Positions 27,609-37,719 of a stretch of 64,000 bases of DNA are shown piece by piece; positions within the stretch are counted from its first letter, which is position 1, and every line of letters begins with the position of its first letter. The notes beneath the pieces are model-generated. The model searched no databases. It had not been told where the DNA came from and was given only the letters and a program-made list of their open reading frames with translations. Origin of the DNA: Halarcobacter sp. (GTDB taxonomy: Bacteria > Campylobacterota > Campylobacteria > Campylobacterales > Arcobacteraceae). A program made the position numbers and the translations under genes. The stretch covers positions 2,576,680-2,640,679 of the forward strand of contig NZ_OY781470.1 in NCBI RefSeq assembly GCF_963676935.1, given 5' to 3'.

Positions 27609-28148
27609 CTAGAAAGGTATTTCATCATCATCAATATTGATTTCAGGTATTCTTTGCTCAGGCATTTGTTGTGAACCTGAGTTATTCATACCACCATAAT
27701 TATTTTGACCCATATTATTTTGTTGAGGAGCTTGTTGTTGATTATTGTATTGTGAACCTTGAGGGTTATAACTATTTTGTTGGTTGTAAGAACCTTGGCT
27801 ATCCGACATGTTTTGTGAATCTGCTTTTGTATCTAACATCTTCATAGTATCGACTCTAAGAGCATGTTTACTTCTGTTAGAACCATCTTGAGCAGTCCAT
27901 TGTTCAAATACTAATCTTCCTTCTAATAAAACTTTCGAACCTTTTCTTAAGTATTGGTTAGCAACTTCAGCACTTCTTCCAAAAATATTAAAATCTAAAA
28001 AACAAACTTCTTCTTTTTGCTCTCCAGTATTTGTCTTATATCTATGACTTGTAGCTATTGCTGACTTAGCTAAAGCTGATCCATTTGGCATATATCTAAG
28101 CTCAATATCTCTTGTTAAGTTTCCTACCATTACTACTTTATTATACAT
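27609..28148 (-). CDS. ssb: Single-stranded DNA-binding protein
   Basis: A 179-residue SSB. The OB-fold occupies about residues 1-110 (MYNKVVMVGNLTRDIELRY, then FNIFGRSAEV and GSKVLLEGRLVFEQW). A flexible Gln/Asn-rich linker follows. The acidic tip DDDEIPF at the C-terminus is the docking peptide for replication and repair partners. It lies between the S6 and S18 genes in one operon. Confidence 0.97.
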   Translation of the reverse strand: MYNKVVMVGNLTRDIELRYMPNGSALAKSAIATSHRYKTNTGEQKEEVCFLDFNIFGRSAEVANQYLRKGSKVLLEGRLVFEQWTAQDGSNRSKHALRVDTMKMLDTKADSQNMSDSQGSYNQQNSYNPQGSQYNNQQQAPQQNNMGQNNYGGMNNSGSQQMPEQRIPEINIDDDEIPF

Positions 28149-28170
28149 AAGATGTCCTATAAAATTTTAA

Positions 28171-28524
28171 TTAGTTAGCTTTTTTAGCTGCCTCATCGCT
28201 CATTTTTGTCCATGCAGCGATCTCTTTTTTACTTTCATATTTAATGAAAATAAATCTCATAATATTTTCGTTGATTCTGTAGTTTCTTTCTATTTCTAAG
28301 ATTCCTTCAGTTGAACCCTTGAAGTAAATTACGAAATAGTAACCTCTTTTGTTTTTTTCAATTTCATAAGCTAGTTGTCTTGTTCCCATGTCGTCACAAG
28401 ATGAAATTTCACCACCATTTTTTTCGATTGTAGCTTTAACTAAATCGATTTGAGCCTTAGTTTCCTCTTCAGTAAGAGTTGGCTTTAAAATAAACATTGT
28501 TTCATAATGTTTGATTCTTGACAT
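28171..28524 (-). CDS. rpsF: 30S ribosomal protein S6
   Basis: A 117-residue ribosomal protein. It starts with [16 protein letters not shown] and carries the [18 protein letters not shown] strand pair that contacts S18. It opens the rpsF-ssb-rpsR operon. A hairpin in its leader may be an S6:S18 autoregulatory element. The upstream holA gene ends 68 nt before. Confidence 0.97.
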   Translation of the reverse strand: MSRIKHYETMFILKPTLTEEETKAQIDLVKATIEKNGGEISSCDDMGTRQLAYEIEKNKRGYYFVIYFKGSTEGILEIERNYRINENIMRFIFIKYESKKEIAAWTKMSDEAAKKAN

Positions 28525-28535
28525 TAATTCTCCTT

Positions 28536-28583
28536 ATAGATTGTGCCGGTATCTTTACAAATATCAGCAAGGTTTTTGTAAAG
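28536..28583 (-). promoter_or_regulatory. rpsF leader hairpin, candidate S6:S18 autoregulatory RNA
   Basis: On the minus strand a 9 bp stem (CTTTACAAA with TTTGTAAAG, 13 nt loop, 28553-28583) is followed by ACCGGCAC and then the ribosome-binding site. Many bacteria have a leader before rpsF that binds the S6:S18 complex. The position fits; the conserved core was not verified, so it could also be a terminator of holA. Confidence 0.4.
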
Positions 28584-28592
28584 TCTGTGATT

Positions 28593-29573
28593 TTATCTAA
28601 TTAAAACTGAAATTTTCCTAAGACAAGCTTGTAAATAAAGATTTTGATTTGATATTTTAGAGGATTTTAGTTCTAATTCTATCCCTAAAAGATAATCTAT
28701 TATCTCTGAAAACTTTTCAGGCTTTATATTCATAGCTAGTCTGCTTTTCTTTTCCCAAACATTTTTTGGAGGAACAAAACCTAAAATCTCTTTTGCATTT
28801 GCACTTCCATAAACTCTAATATACGAGCTTATCATAAATAGTTGTTGCACAAAAGATGTAACTTGATTTAGAAGATAAATCTCATTTATCCCCTCTTCTA
28901 AAAGTGTTTCCAAATCTAAACTTATATCTTGTGAAGAGATAAGATTATGTAAAAAATCTTCAAAATTAACTGCACCAATACCAAAACAATGTTTATAAAC
29001 TAAATCAGGAGTAATAGTTTCATCTAAAATTGCAAGTTTTTTTAAATCATTCATACATAAAGACAAGTCTTGTCTATGCATAAAATATAGATTATTTAAT
29101 GCTGACATTTCATATTTCATATTTAACTGTTTTGCATGATTTTCAATAAGTCTAATCGCCTCATTTGGAAATGGTGAAAACATTCGTACACTTACTGCAT
29201 TTAATTTTTGTGTAAAATATCCACCCATAGTTTTAAACTCACTATCATCCATACAAGCAAAAATAACTTTTGAATCAGGGTTTGTATTACAAGCTTCTAT
29301 TAAAGTTGTAACCTCTTTTTTATTTAACTTTTTTTCTAATTTTATAATTAAAATATTGTTTGAAGCAAAAAGTGAGGATTGAAGAAGTTTATCTTTAGCG
29401 TATTTAAAATCAAAATCATCAAAATACATCTTTTCTATCTCATCGGGACTACCTAATCTGTTTGCAACAAGATTAGTATAATAATCAATTAAAAAAGTTG
29501 ATTGCCCATAAAACATATAAGCACTAAAAGTTTTGTTCTGATTTAATAAGTTATCGAATTCGTTTTTATACAT
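28593..29573 (-). CDS. holA: DNA polymerase III delta subunit
   Basis: A 326-residue clamp-loader subunit. The N-terminal Rossmann-like part shows YMFYGQSTFLIDYY and the strand NILIIKLEKKL, as in HolA, followed by the helical lid and the collar domain with LHNLISSQDI. It opens the sliding clamp during loading. Sequence conservation of HolA is low, so identity rests on layout, length and position just before rpsF, as in Campylobacter. Confidence 0.85.
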   Translation of the reverse strand: MYKNEFDNLLNQNKTFSAYMFYGQSTFLIDYYTNLVANRLGSPDEIEKMYFDDFDFKYAKDKLLQSSLFASNNILIIKLEKKLNKKEVTTLIEACNTNPDSKVIFACMDDSEFKTMGGYFTQKLNAVSVRMFSPFPNEAIRLIENHAKQLNMKYEMSALNNLYFMHRQDLSLCMNDLKKLAILDETITPDLVYKHCFGIGAVNFEDFLHNLISSQDISLDLETLLEEGINEIYLLNQVTSFVQQLFMISSYIRVYGSANAKEILGFVPPKNVWEKKSRLAMNIKPEKFSEIIDYLLGIELELKSSKISNQNLYLQACLRKISVLIR

Positions 29574-29658
29574 AATGAAATATTAACTAAAATTTACTTT
29601 TTTTTACTTTTTAATTTATAATTTTATACAATTGCCTAAAAATAAAAAGGTTTTTTAA

Positions 29659-30057
29659 ATGGACATTGAGATATCAACACCTGCACTACTTTTCCCGGCG
29701 ATTTCACTACTTCTTTTAGCATATACGAATAGATTTTTAACAACAGGACAATTAATCAGGGCTCTTAGTAGTCAAGCAAGGAAAGATGGGATTAGAGAGT
29801 TTAAAGGTCAAATTGCAAATTTGAAAAAAAGACTTGAACTTACAAAATGGATGCAGTTTTTTGGTGTGGTATCTATACTTTTATGTACTATTTCTATGTT
29901 TTGTCTTTTTCTAGGTTTTTATGATATTGGAAAAAAAATCTTTGGCTTAAGTCTTATTACAATGTGTATCTCACTAGGAATTTCTCTTTGGGAAGTATAT
30001 ATCTCATCAAATGCTCTTGATTTGGAGTTAAAAGATTTAACAGACAAATGTAATTAA
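29659..30057 (+). CDS. DUF2721 membrane protein
   Basis: A 132-residue protein with the DUF2721 pattern: an N-terminal helix with TPALLFPAISLLLLAYTNRF, a cytoplasmic middle part (FKGQIANLKKRLELT) and two further membrane helices (about 62-84 and 90-112). Function is unknown across the family. It stands divergent to holA and has its own promoter region of about 85 nt. Confidence 0.8.
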   Translation: MDIEISTPALLFPAISLLLLAYTNRFLTTGQLIRALSSQARKDGIREFKGQIANLKKRLELTKWMQFFGVVSILLCTISMFCLFLGFYDIGKKIFGLSLITMCISLGISLWEVYISSNALDLELKDLTDKCN

Positions 30058-30092
30058 ATTTAAATATTTATAAAAGTAAAAGCAATCAATGT

Positions 30093-30098
30093 TATAAT
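30093..30098 (+). promoter_or_regulatory. -10 box of the DsrE-family gene
   Basis: TATAAT 27 nt before the ATG at 30126, with AAAAGG as ribosome-binding site between them. Confidence 0.55.
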
Positions 30099-30125
30099 TT
30101 TTTAAATTACATAAAAGGTTTAGTT

Positions 30126-30464
30126 ATGCAAAAAGAGGTAAAAATTTTATGGACTACAGACAATAAAGAAACAGCTTTACATATGGTACTTTTATATGCA
30201 CACAATGCAAAAATTAAAGGTTGGATGGAAGAGGTTTCTGTTTTAGTTTGGGGAGCTAGTCAAAAACTAATAGCTGAAGATAAAGAGATTCAAGAAAAAG
30301 TTAAAGCTATGATTGATGATGGAGTAAAAGTTACAGCTTGTCTCAAATGTGCTGAAAATATGCAGATTGCAGAAGGCTTAGAAGCTTGTAATATTGATAT
30401 CTATTATACTGGTGAGCTTTTAAGTGATTGGATAAAAAGTGGAGATACAATAATTAGTGTCTAA
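30126..30464 (+). CDS. DsrE-family protein
   Basis: A 112-residue soluble protein of the DsrE/DsrF-like fold (alternating strands and helices: VKILWTTDN, VSVLVWGAS, KVTACLKCAENM). Some members relay sulfur on a cysteine. Two cysteines sit close together in ACLKCA and a third in LEACNI, but whether they act in persulfide transfer is not known. It stands alone, with convergent rnr ending 5 nt after its stop. Confidence 0.78.
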   Translation: MQKEVKILWTTDNKETALHMVLLYAHNAKIKGWMEEVSVLVWGASQKLIAEDKEIQEKVKAMIDDGVKVTACLKCAENMQIAEGLEACNIDIYYTGELLSDWIKSGDTIISV

Positions 30465-30468
30465 GACA

Positions 30469-32319
30469 CTAGTACCTCACACTTCCTATTATCTTTTTAG
30501 AGATTAAATCACTTGATTTAAGAATTACTCTTATTTTACTAAAAAGTACTTGCCCTTTGTAATTATCTAGATATATTTTAGCTCCACTAATTTCTGAATA
30601 AGTAACTGCTATTCCCCTTTCTGTATCAGTGATTTTTGCTTTTACTTCTTTTCCTATATTTTTTAAAGCCCATCTTGCATATTTTCTATCTTCATAGTCC
30701 CAAACCATTTGATCTATTTTTCTCTCTTGCGTAGAGATATATTCACATATAACATCTATATCTTTTGGAGTTTGTTTTGTTTTTAAAATTCTATGTAAAA
30801 CTAAATCAGAGTATCTTCTAATTGGACTTGTAAAATGAGAATATGAAGCAAACCCTAGTCCAAAGTGTCCTAAGTTTTTAGAACTATATTTTGCTTGAGT
30901 TTGCGAATGAATAATGAGTTCATCAATCTCCTCACGCAAAGTCGTTTTATTTGCTTTTTCTTGTATATGTGTGATTGTAGTATGAACATCGTTTTGCAAT
31001 TTTACTTTTACACCTAAAGCATTTACTTCATCTACAAGTTTTGATATGGCTTTAAATGGTGGCTCTTCGTGTATTCTAAAAATTCCTACACTATTAACTT
31101 TTTTACTAGCTTCAATATTTGCTAAAAGCATACACTCTTCTATTAGTTGATGTGAAGCAGATGATCTCTCTATCTCTACACTTTGAATATCTCCATTTTT
31201 TAATTTTAGTCTATGCTCACTACTTCTAAAATCATATCCCTTTACAAGCCTTTTTTTTCTAAATGCTTTTGTAACCTCATATAGTGGTAAAATATAATCA
31301 AAGATATTTTTCTCAGTTTGAGTAAAAGTATCAAACTTCTCTTCTAATACTCTATCAATTCTACCATATGAAAATTTCTTGTGTGAGTTTATAAGTGCTT
31401 CAAAAAGTTCTGATTTTTTCACTTCAGATTTCTCTAAATCTAAATATATTTTAAATACATATGAGTATCTATCAACACCCTCTTTTAAAGAGCATAAATC
31501 TTCACTTAACTCATTTGGCAACATTGGTAAAACTTTTGAAGGCAAATATGCAGACATAGATTTTTTATATGCTAATTCATCTAATGCACTTCCCTCTTTT
31601 ACAAAATATGAAACATCGGCTATCGCTACATATAAAACTGCATTTTCCCAATCAAAATATATCGCATCATCATGGTCTTTGGCAGTATTAGGGTCAATTG
31701 TACAAAAAGGTAAATCTCTTAAATCTACTCTTTGTTTTATATCATCCATCTTAGCTTCAACTTCAATTTTTGTATTAACCCTATAATCTTCTGAATACAA
31801 ATGTAGAGATATTATCTCATCAACTCTATTGTCACTTATATTTCCAAAGTTTTTTAATACTTCAAAACTTTTACTATCTATTAATAAAATATCTCCTTCA
31901 GCTAAGTTTTTATCAACTTTTGCTTGAAGTTTTATTGACTCTTTTATTGTAAAATAATTTCTATCTTTTATATAAACTAATATTTCACTTTTTTTACTAT
32001 TTGAAAAAACTTTTTCCACTTTTGCTTTTATTTTACTTCTTGGATTAAAGACCCTTTTTGCAAGGACTAAATCCCCATCATATGCACCATTTAAATGTTC
32101 GAAATCTAAATTTATATTTTTATGTTCATTAAGTAAATCACAAAGAATAGCTTTATTCTTTTCTATTTTTACTATTCCAACTCTATATTTAGAGTTTATT
32201 TCATATGTTTCATTTTTTATAATAAAACCATCTTTCATAAAACCTTTCAATATCTCTATCTCTTGTTCATCAAAATCTTTTATATGTTGTTGTATCTTTT
32301 GAAATAATTCATTAAACAA
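30469..32319 (-). CDS. rnr: Ribonuclease R / RNase II-family exoribonuclease
   Basis: A 616-residue 3'-5' exoribonuclease of the VacB/RNase II family that degrades structured RNA. The RNB catalytic core shows TIDPNTAKDHDDAIYF with the metal-binding aspartates (about residues 205-220) and later HFGLGFASYSHFTSPIRRYSDL. N-terminal cold-shock-like and C-terminal S1-like regions are short compared with E. coli RNase R, as usual in Campylobacterota. The start is TTG at 32319 with AAGG eight nt upstream; the nearby ATG is out of frame. Divergent from the binding-protein gene. Confidence 0.9.
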   Translation of the reverse strand: MFNELFQKIQQHIKDFDEQEIEILKGFMKDGFIIKNETYEINSKYRVGIVKIEKNKAILCDLLNEHKNINLDFEHLNGAYDGDLVLAKRVFNPRSKIKAKVEKVFSNSKKSEILVYIKDRNYFTIKESIKLQAKVDKNLAEGDILLIDSKSFEVLKNFGNISDNRVDEIISLHLYSEDYRVNTKIEVEAKMDDIKQRVDLRDLPFCTIDPNTAKDHDDAIYFDWENAVLYVAIADVSYFVKEGSALDELAYKKSMSAYLPSKVLPMLPNELSEDLCSLKEGVDRYSYVFKIYLDLEKSEVKKSELFEALINSHKKFSYGRIDRVLEEKFDTFTQTEKNIFDYILPLYEVTKAFRKKRLVKGYDFRSSEHRLKLKNGDIQSVEIERSSASHQLIEECMLLANIEASKKVNSVGIFRIHEEPPFKAISKLVDEVNALGVKVKLQNDVHTTITHIQEKANKTTLREEIDELIIHSQTQAKYSSKNLGHFGLGFASYSHFTSPIRRYSDLVLHRILKTKQTPKDIDVICEYISTQERKIDQMVWDYEDRKYARWALKNIGKEVKAKITDTERGIAVTYSEISGAKIYLDNYKGQVLFSKIRVILKSSDLISKKIIGSVRY

Positions 32320-32418
32320 ATCTTAAACCTTTAAACTATTTATATATTTTAATATAACTTTTGCTAATATTATATAGTTATATATCACAAAATATACCCT
32401 AACAGAAGGAGGAGTATT

Positions 32419-33180
32419 TTGTTCAATAAAATCATACTCTCATTACTCTTAACATTTATATTTTCTATTAATCTTTATGCAAATAAGCCAATTCTTATTT
32501 TATATTCAGGTGTAACGATGGTTAAACCAATGAAAGAGATTGCAAAAATAATTGAAGAAAAATACAACTGCATAATAAAAGTTTCACAAGGAAGTTCAAA
32601 AGACCTGTACGAATCTTTAAAATATTCCCAAAAAGGTGATTTATATCTGCCAGGAAGTGCATCTTATAGAATAAATAATTTAAAAGATGGATACCTACTA
32701 GAAGGTGTAGAGATAGGTTTTAATCAAGCTGCAATTTTTGTGAGAAAAGGAAACCCCTTAAATATAAAAAGTTTAGATAGTTTTGTTAATAAAAATATTA
32801 AAACAATTCTTTGTAATCCGGAAGCAGGAAGTATTGGTCGAGAGACAAAGAAGATATTTTTAAAATATAAAGATAAATCATTTTTAAATAAAGCCTATGA
32901 TAACTCTATATTTATAGGGACTGATTCTAGAAATTTAAATCGTGCTCTAATTGAAAATGAAGCTAATTTAACTATCAATTGGAGAGCTACAGCATTTTGG
33001 AATGAAAATTCAAAATATATAGATATTGTTCCTTTACCTGAAAAGCTAGCATCTAAGAAAAAGTTGATTATTTCACTTTTAAAATTTTCAAAGAATAAAA
33101 AAATTGCAAGGGCATTTATTGATTTCGCAAGTTCAAAAAAAGGTCAAAAAATTATGAAAAAATATGGTTTTGTTAGGTAG
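32419..33180 (+). CDS. ModA-like periplasmic substrate-binding protein
   Basis: A 253-residue exported protein of the type II periplasmic binding fold. A signal peptide (MFNKIILSLLLTFIFSINLYA) is followed by PILILYSGVTMVKPM, a domain 1 strand. GDLYLPGSASY and NQAAIFVRKGNPL resemble ModA/molybdate-type binders. The start is TTG, decided by a strong AAGGAGGAG at 32406-32414, with six nt between its AGGAGG core and the TTG. The gene sits 3 nt before a sensor kinase gene rather than ABC transporter genes, so it probably feeds ligand information to that kinase. The ligand (an oxyanion is the usual guess) is unknown. Confidence 0.82.
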   Translation: MFNKIILSLLLTFIFSINLYANKPILILYSGVTMVKPMKEIAKIIEEKYNCIIKVSQGSSKDLYESLKYSQKGDLYLPGSASYRINNLKDGYLLEGVEIGFNQAAIFVRKGNPLNIKSLDSFVNKNIKTILCNPEAGSIGRETKKIFLKYKDKSFLNKAYDNSIFIGTDSRNLNRALIENEANLTINWRATAFWNENSKYIDIVPLPEKLASKKKLIISLLKFSKNKKIARAFIDFASSKKGQKIMKKYGFVR

Positions 33181-33183
33181 ACA

Positions 33184-35214
33184 TTGATTAAAGCAAAAAT
33201 AAATAAAACATTAAAGCATCTTATTTTATTAATAGCTATTTTTGTGATGGGAATGGTTGTTTTAGTTTCTTTACATAGTTTTTTTCTTCATTTAATAGAT
33301 GATTTAGATAAAAAAACTGAAAATTTAAAAGCAAAAATAGAGATTGGTGAATTTATTATAAATGATATATATAAAATAAGATCTGATTTTTATGAATTAG
33401 CTACAACTGTAACTAGCAAAAAAAGTCTTGAAGGAGTAAATAAAAGACTAGATGAAAAAATAAAATTTATTGAAAAATGTTTAAATGTATTAGATAAAGG
33501 GGGAAAGCTAGAAAGAGTTATCAAATTAAATATTGAAGGGCACTATAACTCTACAAAACTAGTGATTTATAAAAAAATAGATAACACTCCATCTTTAGAA
33601 GTTATAGAATTAGCACCCAAAATTCAAGAATTAAAAAAAATAATAAAAGAGATTAATTTATTGATAATTGAACAAATAGATAATAGCGAATCAAATGACA
33701 TTGAAAATTTTATGCTTCAAAACAGAACAATAAAGAGATTTTACAAAAGAACTCCTGCTTTTTTTATAAGAATAACTGAAAATGCCAATAGACTACTTTT
33801 TGAAGGAAATCTTGAATTAGAAAAAATAGAAAAAAAACTTATAGAACAAAAAAATCAATATACAAATTTAGAGTTTTTCTTAATAATAAACTTTATATTA
33901 TTTGCAATTCTTCTAGGAACAATTATAGCAATTCAAATCAACAAAAATACTAATCTTTTACAAAGACAAGAACAGTTTACAAGGGGAACACTAGATTCAC
34001 AAGAGAGTATTGTAATTGTTAGTGATGGAGAAAAGATGATTGATGCAAATGAAGCATTAATCAATTTCTTTGACAACTATGATAACTTTGATGACTTTAA
34101 AAGAAACCATTTATGTATATGTGATTTTTTTGAAGAACATGAAAACTTAGGTGATGAATTTATTACTGATAGAATTTACAAAAATATGATTTGGTATGAA
34201 AATATAATTGAAAATCCAAATATTTTACATAAAGTGGCAATTTCTAAAAAAGATAAAATACACTACTTTTCAATAACTGCAACAATGAAACAATTAGACA
34301 AAGATAATAGTATTGTTATTGTTACCTTAAATGACATAACTGAAGAGATGAGAATACAAAAAGAGTTAAAAAAACTTAATGAAAATCTTGAAGAGATTGT
34401 AGATGAAAAAACAAAAGAACTACAAATACTTAATGAAAATCTTGAACAGAGAGTTGAAGAGGAAGTTAAAAAAAACAGAGACAAAGAAAGAGCCTTAATC
34501 CAACAATCAAGATTTGCAGCATTAGGTGAGATGATTGCAAATATTGCCCACCAATGGAGACAACCTTTATCTGCAATATTAACAACTGTTACATCAATAC
34601 AACTGCAAAGGGAACTTAAAATTGCAAGTGAAAAAGATATTGATAATTGTCATAACTCTATTGTAAAATATGTAAAATTTCTTAATCAAACAATTGAAGA
34701 TTTTAGAGGCTTTTTTAACCAAGATAAAAAATTAGTTAAATACAATATTATTGATGTAATAAATAATGCAACCTCTATAACAAGTGCCGTATACAAAAAC
34801 CATTCAATAAATATTGTTTTTGAATCAAAAAAAGATAAATATGAGATAACTGGCTATCCAAATGAATTATCACAAGCTTTATTAAATATCTTAACAAATG
34901 CAAAAGATATTTTAATAGAAAGAACAATCAAAGAAAAAATTGTAAAAATTAAAATTGATGAAAATGATAAAAATATAAATATTGAGATAACTGATAGTGC
35001 AGGTGGAATAGACGATAATGTTTTATTAAAAATATTTGACCCATATTTTACTACAAAACATAAATCTCAAGGAACAGGAATAGGTCTTTATATGAGTAAA
35101 TATATCATTGAAAAAAATGTAAAAGGCTTATTAAGTGCAAGCAATCAGAGTTTTGAATATGAAAATAAAATTTATAATGGTGCTTGTTTTAAAATAGAAT
35201 TACCTAAGATTTAA
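33184..35214 (+). CDS. Sensor histidine kinase (HQWRQPL type) paired with a binding protein
   Basis: A 676-residue membrane kinase. Two membrane helices (about 11-32 and 232-252) frame a mostly helical periplasmic domain of about 200 residues. A PAS-like region (about 270-385) and a long coiled coil (KKLNENLEEIVDEKTKEL) lead to the phospho-acceptor helix NIAHQWRQPLSAIL. N-box (NILTNAKDIL) and G-box (GTGIGLYMSKYII) identify the ATPase domain. The start is TTG at 33184, 3 nt after the stop of the ModA-like gene, so they form an operon. No response regulator gene is adjacent; ilvC follows with its own promoter. Confidence 0.88.
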   Translation: MIKAKINKTLKHLILLIAIFVMGMVVLVSLHSFFLHLIDDLDKKTENLKAKIEIGEFIINDIYKIRSDFYELATTVTSKKSLEGVNKRLDEKIKFIEKCLNVLDKGGKLERVIKLNIEGHYNSTKLVIYKKIDNTPSLEVIELAPKIQELKKIIKEINLLIIEQIDNSESNDIENFMLQNRTIKRFYKRTPAFFIRITENANRLLFEGNLELEKIEKKLIEQKNQYTNLEFFLIINFILFAILLGTIIAIQINKNTNLLQRQEQFTRGTLDSQESIVIVSDGEKMIDANEALINFFDNYDNFDDFKRNHLCICDFFEEHENLGDEFITDRIYKNMIWYENIIENPNILHKVAISKKDKIHYFSITATMKQLDKDNSIVIVTLNDITEEMRIQKELKKLNENLEEIVDEKTKELQILNENLEQRVEEEVKKNRDKERALIQQSRFAALGEMIANIAHQWRQPLSAILTTVTSIQLQRELKIASEKDIDNCHNSIVKYVKFLNQTIEDFRGFFNQDKKLVKYNIIDVINNATSITSAVYKNHSINIVFESKKDKYEITGYPNELSQALLNILTNAKDILIERTIKEKIVKIKIDENDKNINIEITDSAGGIDDNVLLKIFDPYFTTKHKSQGTGIGLYMSKYIIEKNVKGLLSASNQSFEYENKIYNGACFKIELPKI

Positions 35215-35225
35215 CTTTATTTAGA

Positions 35226-35231
35226 TATAAT
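35226..35231 (+). promoter_or_regulatory. -10 box of ilvC
   Basis: TATAAT in GATATAATCC, 28 nt before the ATG at 35260; GAGGAAC serves as ribosome-binding site. Confidence 0.65.
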
Positions 35232-35259
35232 CCAACAAAATTTACTAGAGGAACTATAA

Positions 35260-36282
<1,023 letters not shown>

Positions 36283-36288
36283 AAATTT

Positions 36289-36320
36289 ATTTAAAGTAAG
36301 GTTTAAACCTTACTTTAAAT
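36289..36320 (+). terminator. Perfect 32 bp palindrome after ilvC
   Basis: Both arms of 16 bases are perfectly complementary, from ATTTAAAGTAAGGTTT onward. A small loop would form in the middle; the next gene begins 13 nt later. Terminator function is likely though there is no clean T tract. Confidence 0.6.
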
Positions 36321-36333
36321 CTACTAAATTTTC

Positions 36334-37371
36334 ATGACAAAAAGAAAAAAAACTACTAGAAGAAAAAATACAAAAACTAATAAGAGTAATATTAAGTTAA
36401 TAAACTTTCTTTTATTCATAATTATATTACTGCTTATAGCAATTGGTTTTTTAATATATACAATTGATACAAATAAATTAAAAGAGACTAAAAAAGAGAT
36501 CCCTAAAGTAGTAAAAAATATTGAAAAAAAAGTAAAAGAAACAAATGATGAATTTGATAAATATTTTGAACAAATAGAAAAAATCAAAAAAGATAAATTT
36601 GAAGAATATACAAAAGATTTTTATAAAGAGTATTCTGACACAGAAGAAATAAAAACAATAAAGAAAAAAGAAGACAACAAAAGAACTGAAGAAAAACCTA
36701 AAGTAATAACTACAAACAAACCTAAGCTTGCAATTATTTTTGATGATGTTACAACAGAATATCAAATAAATAAAATCAAGGATATAGGATATACTACTAC
36801 TTTATCTGTAATGCCTCCAACAAAAAGACATCCTAATTCTGCAAAAATTACAAAAGATTTACCATTTTATATGATTCACCTTCCTCTTGAAGCTAGAGTA
36901 TTTAAAAATGAAGAAACTAGTACTCTACATGTAAATGATTCTTACGAAAAGGTAGAAAAAAGAATTGCCCAAATAAGAAAATTGTATCCAAATGCAAAAT
37001 ACACTAACAATCATACAGGAAGTAAATTTACAGCAAATGAACAAGCTATGGATTATCTATTTAAAGCTTTAAAAAAATATGATTTTATTTTTGTAGATAG
37101 TCGTACAACCAGTAAAAGTGTGGCTAAAAAAATGGCTAAAAAATATAATATGCCATATATCTCAAGAAATGTTTTTTTAGACAATGAACAAGATTTTAAG
37201 TATATTCAAGGACAATTAAAGAAAGCAATCAATATTGCCAAGAAAAATGGTTCTGCAATTGCAATTTGCCATCCCCATTCAATCACAATAAAAACTTTAA
37301 AAGAATCTAAATTTTTATTAGATGGATTAGATATGATACATCTAAATCAATTGCCTTCTTTATTGAACTAA
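36334..37371 (+). CDS. Divergent polysaccharide deacetylase family protein (YibQ-like)
   Basis: A 345-residue protein. A very basic N-terminal tail (about residues 1-22, KRKKTTRRKNTKTNK) precedes a single membrane helix (about 26-46). A charged spacer rich in Lys and Glu leads to the catalytic-like domain from about residue 130. KLAIIFDDV, PFYMIHLPLEA, NNHTGSKFT and AIAICHPH are the motifs of the divergent deacetylase family (COG2861). Its substrate is unknown; envelope glycans are assumed. It follows ilvC and precedes dprA, the same order as in Campylobacter. Confidence 0.85.
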   Translation: MTKRKKTTRRKNTKTNKSNIKLINFLLFIIILLLIAIGFLIYTIDTNKLKETKKEIPKVVKNIEKKVKETNDEFDKYFEQIEKIKKDKFEEYTKDFYKEYSDTEEIKTIKKKEDNKRTEEKPKVITTNKPKLAIIFDDVTTEYQINKIKDIGYTTTLSVMPPTKRHPNSAKITKDLPFYMIHLPLEARVFKNEETSTLHVNDSYEKVEKRIAQIRKLYPNAKYTNNHTGSKFTANEQAMDYLFKALKKYDFIFVDSRTTSKSVAKKMAKKYNMPYISRNVFLDNEQDFKYIQGQLKKAINIAKKNGSAIAICHPHSITIKTLKESKFLLDGLDMIHLNQLPSLLN

Positions 37372-37377
37372 TTTATT

Positions 37378-37590
37378 TTAAATATCTAAATACTTAGAAA
37401 GACTTATTTTAAGTCCACTACTTTTAAAATCTCTCATAAATGTTTTTACCCTTAACTCACCAAAATCATTTATAGCATCTACTATAAAATTGTTTTTTGT
37501 ATCACTAGCTGAAATAATTTTTTCACCACCAATCGCATCATTTAAATAAATTGATCTCATAAAAGCATTATAATCATTCTCAAATACCAT
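37378..37590 (-). CDS. Small protein, unknown (third of a three-gene set)
   Basis: A 70-residue soluble protein that I do not recognise. It has the mixed alpha/beta look of a small domain (AIGGEKIISASDTKNNFIVD, then GELRVKTFMRDF). AAGGAT precedes its ATG. It overlaps the 37-codon gene upstream by 11 nt and ends 6 nt from the convergent deacetylase gene. No function can be given. Confidence 0.55.
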   Translation of the reverse strand: MVFENDYNAFMRSIYLNDAIGGEKIISASDTKNNFIVDAINDFGELRVKTFMRDFKSSGLKISLSKYLDI

Positions 37591-37693
37591 TTTTATTTTT
37601 ATCCTTTTTTATCTCATCTTTTAAAATCTCTTTTTTAAGATTATCAAATCTTTTTTGTAAAAGTTTAATATCTAGCTTTTTTTCAGATTCCAT
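37580..37693 (-). CDS. 37-residue helical peptide, unknown
   Basis: A short frame with AAGGA five nt before its ATG. It encodes a very charged, probably coiled-coil peptide (LLQKRFDNLKKEIL), with Lys making up nearly a third. It lies between two other small genes and overlaps the downstream one. Such a short frame could be chance, but the ribosome-binding site and the packing support it. Confidence 0.45.
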   Translation of the reverse strand: MESEKKLDIKLLQKRFDNLKKEILKDEIKKDKNKNGI

Positions 37694-37719
37694 ATTTATC
37701 CTTTTTATGGATTATATTA

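Noticed and set aside
31379-31786. 135-codon plus-strand frame inside rnr
   Set aside because: It runs opposite the RNB catalytic region and has no ribosome-binding site; a shadow.
36289-36320. 32 bp palindrome as a protein operator
   Set aside because: It follows the ilvC stop directly and sits where a terminator is expected; the next gene begins only 13 nt later.
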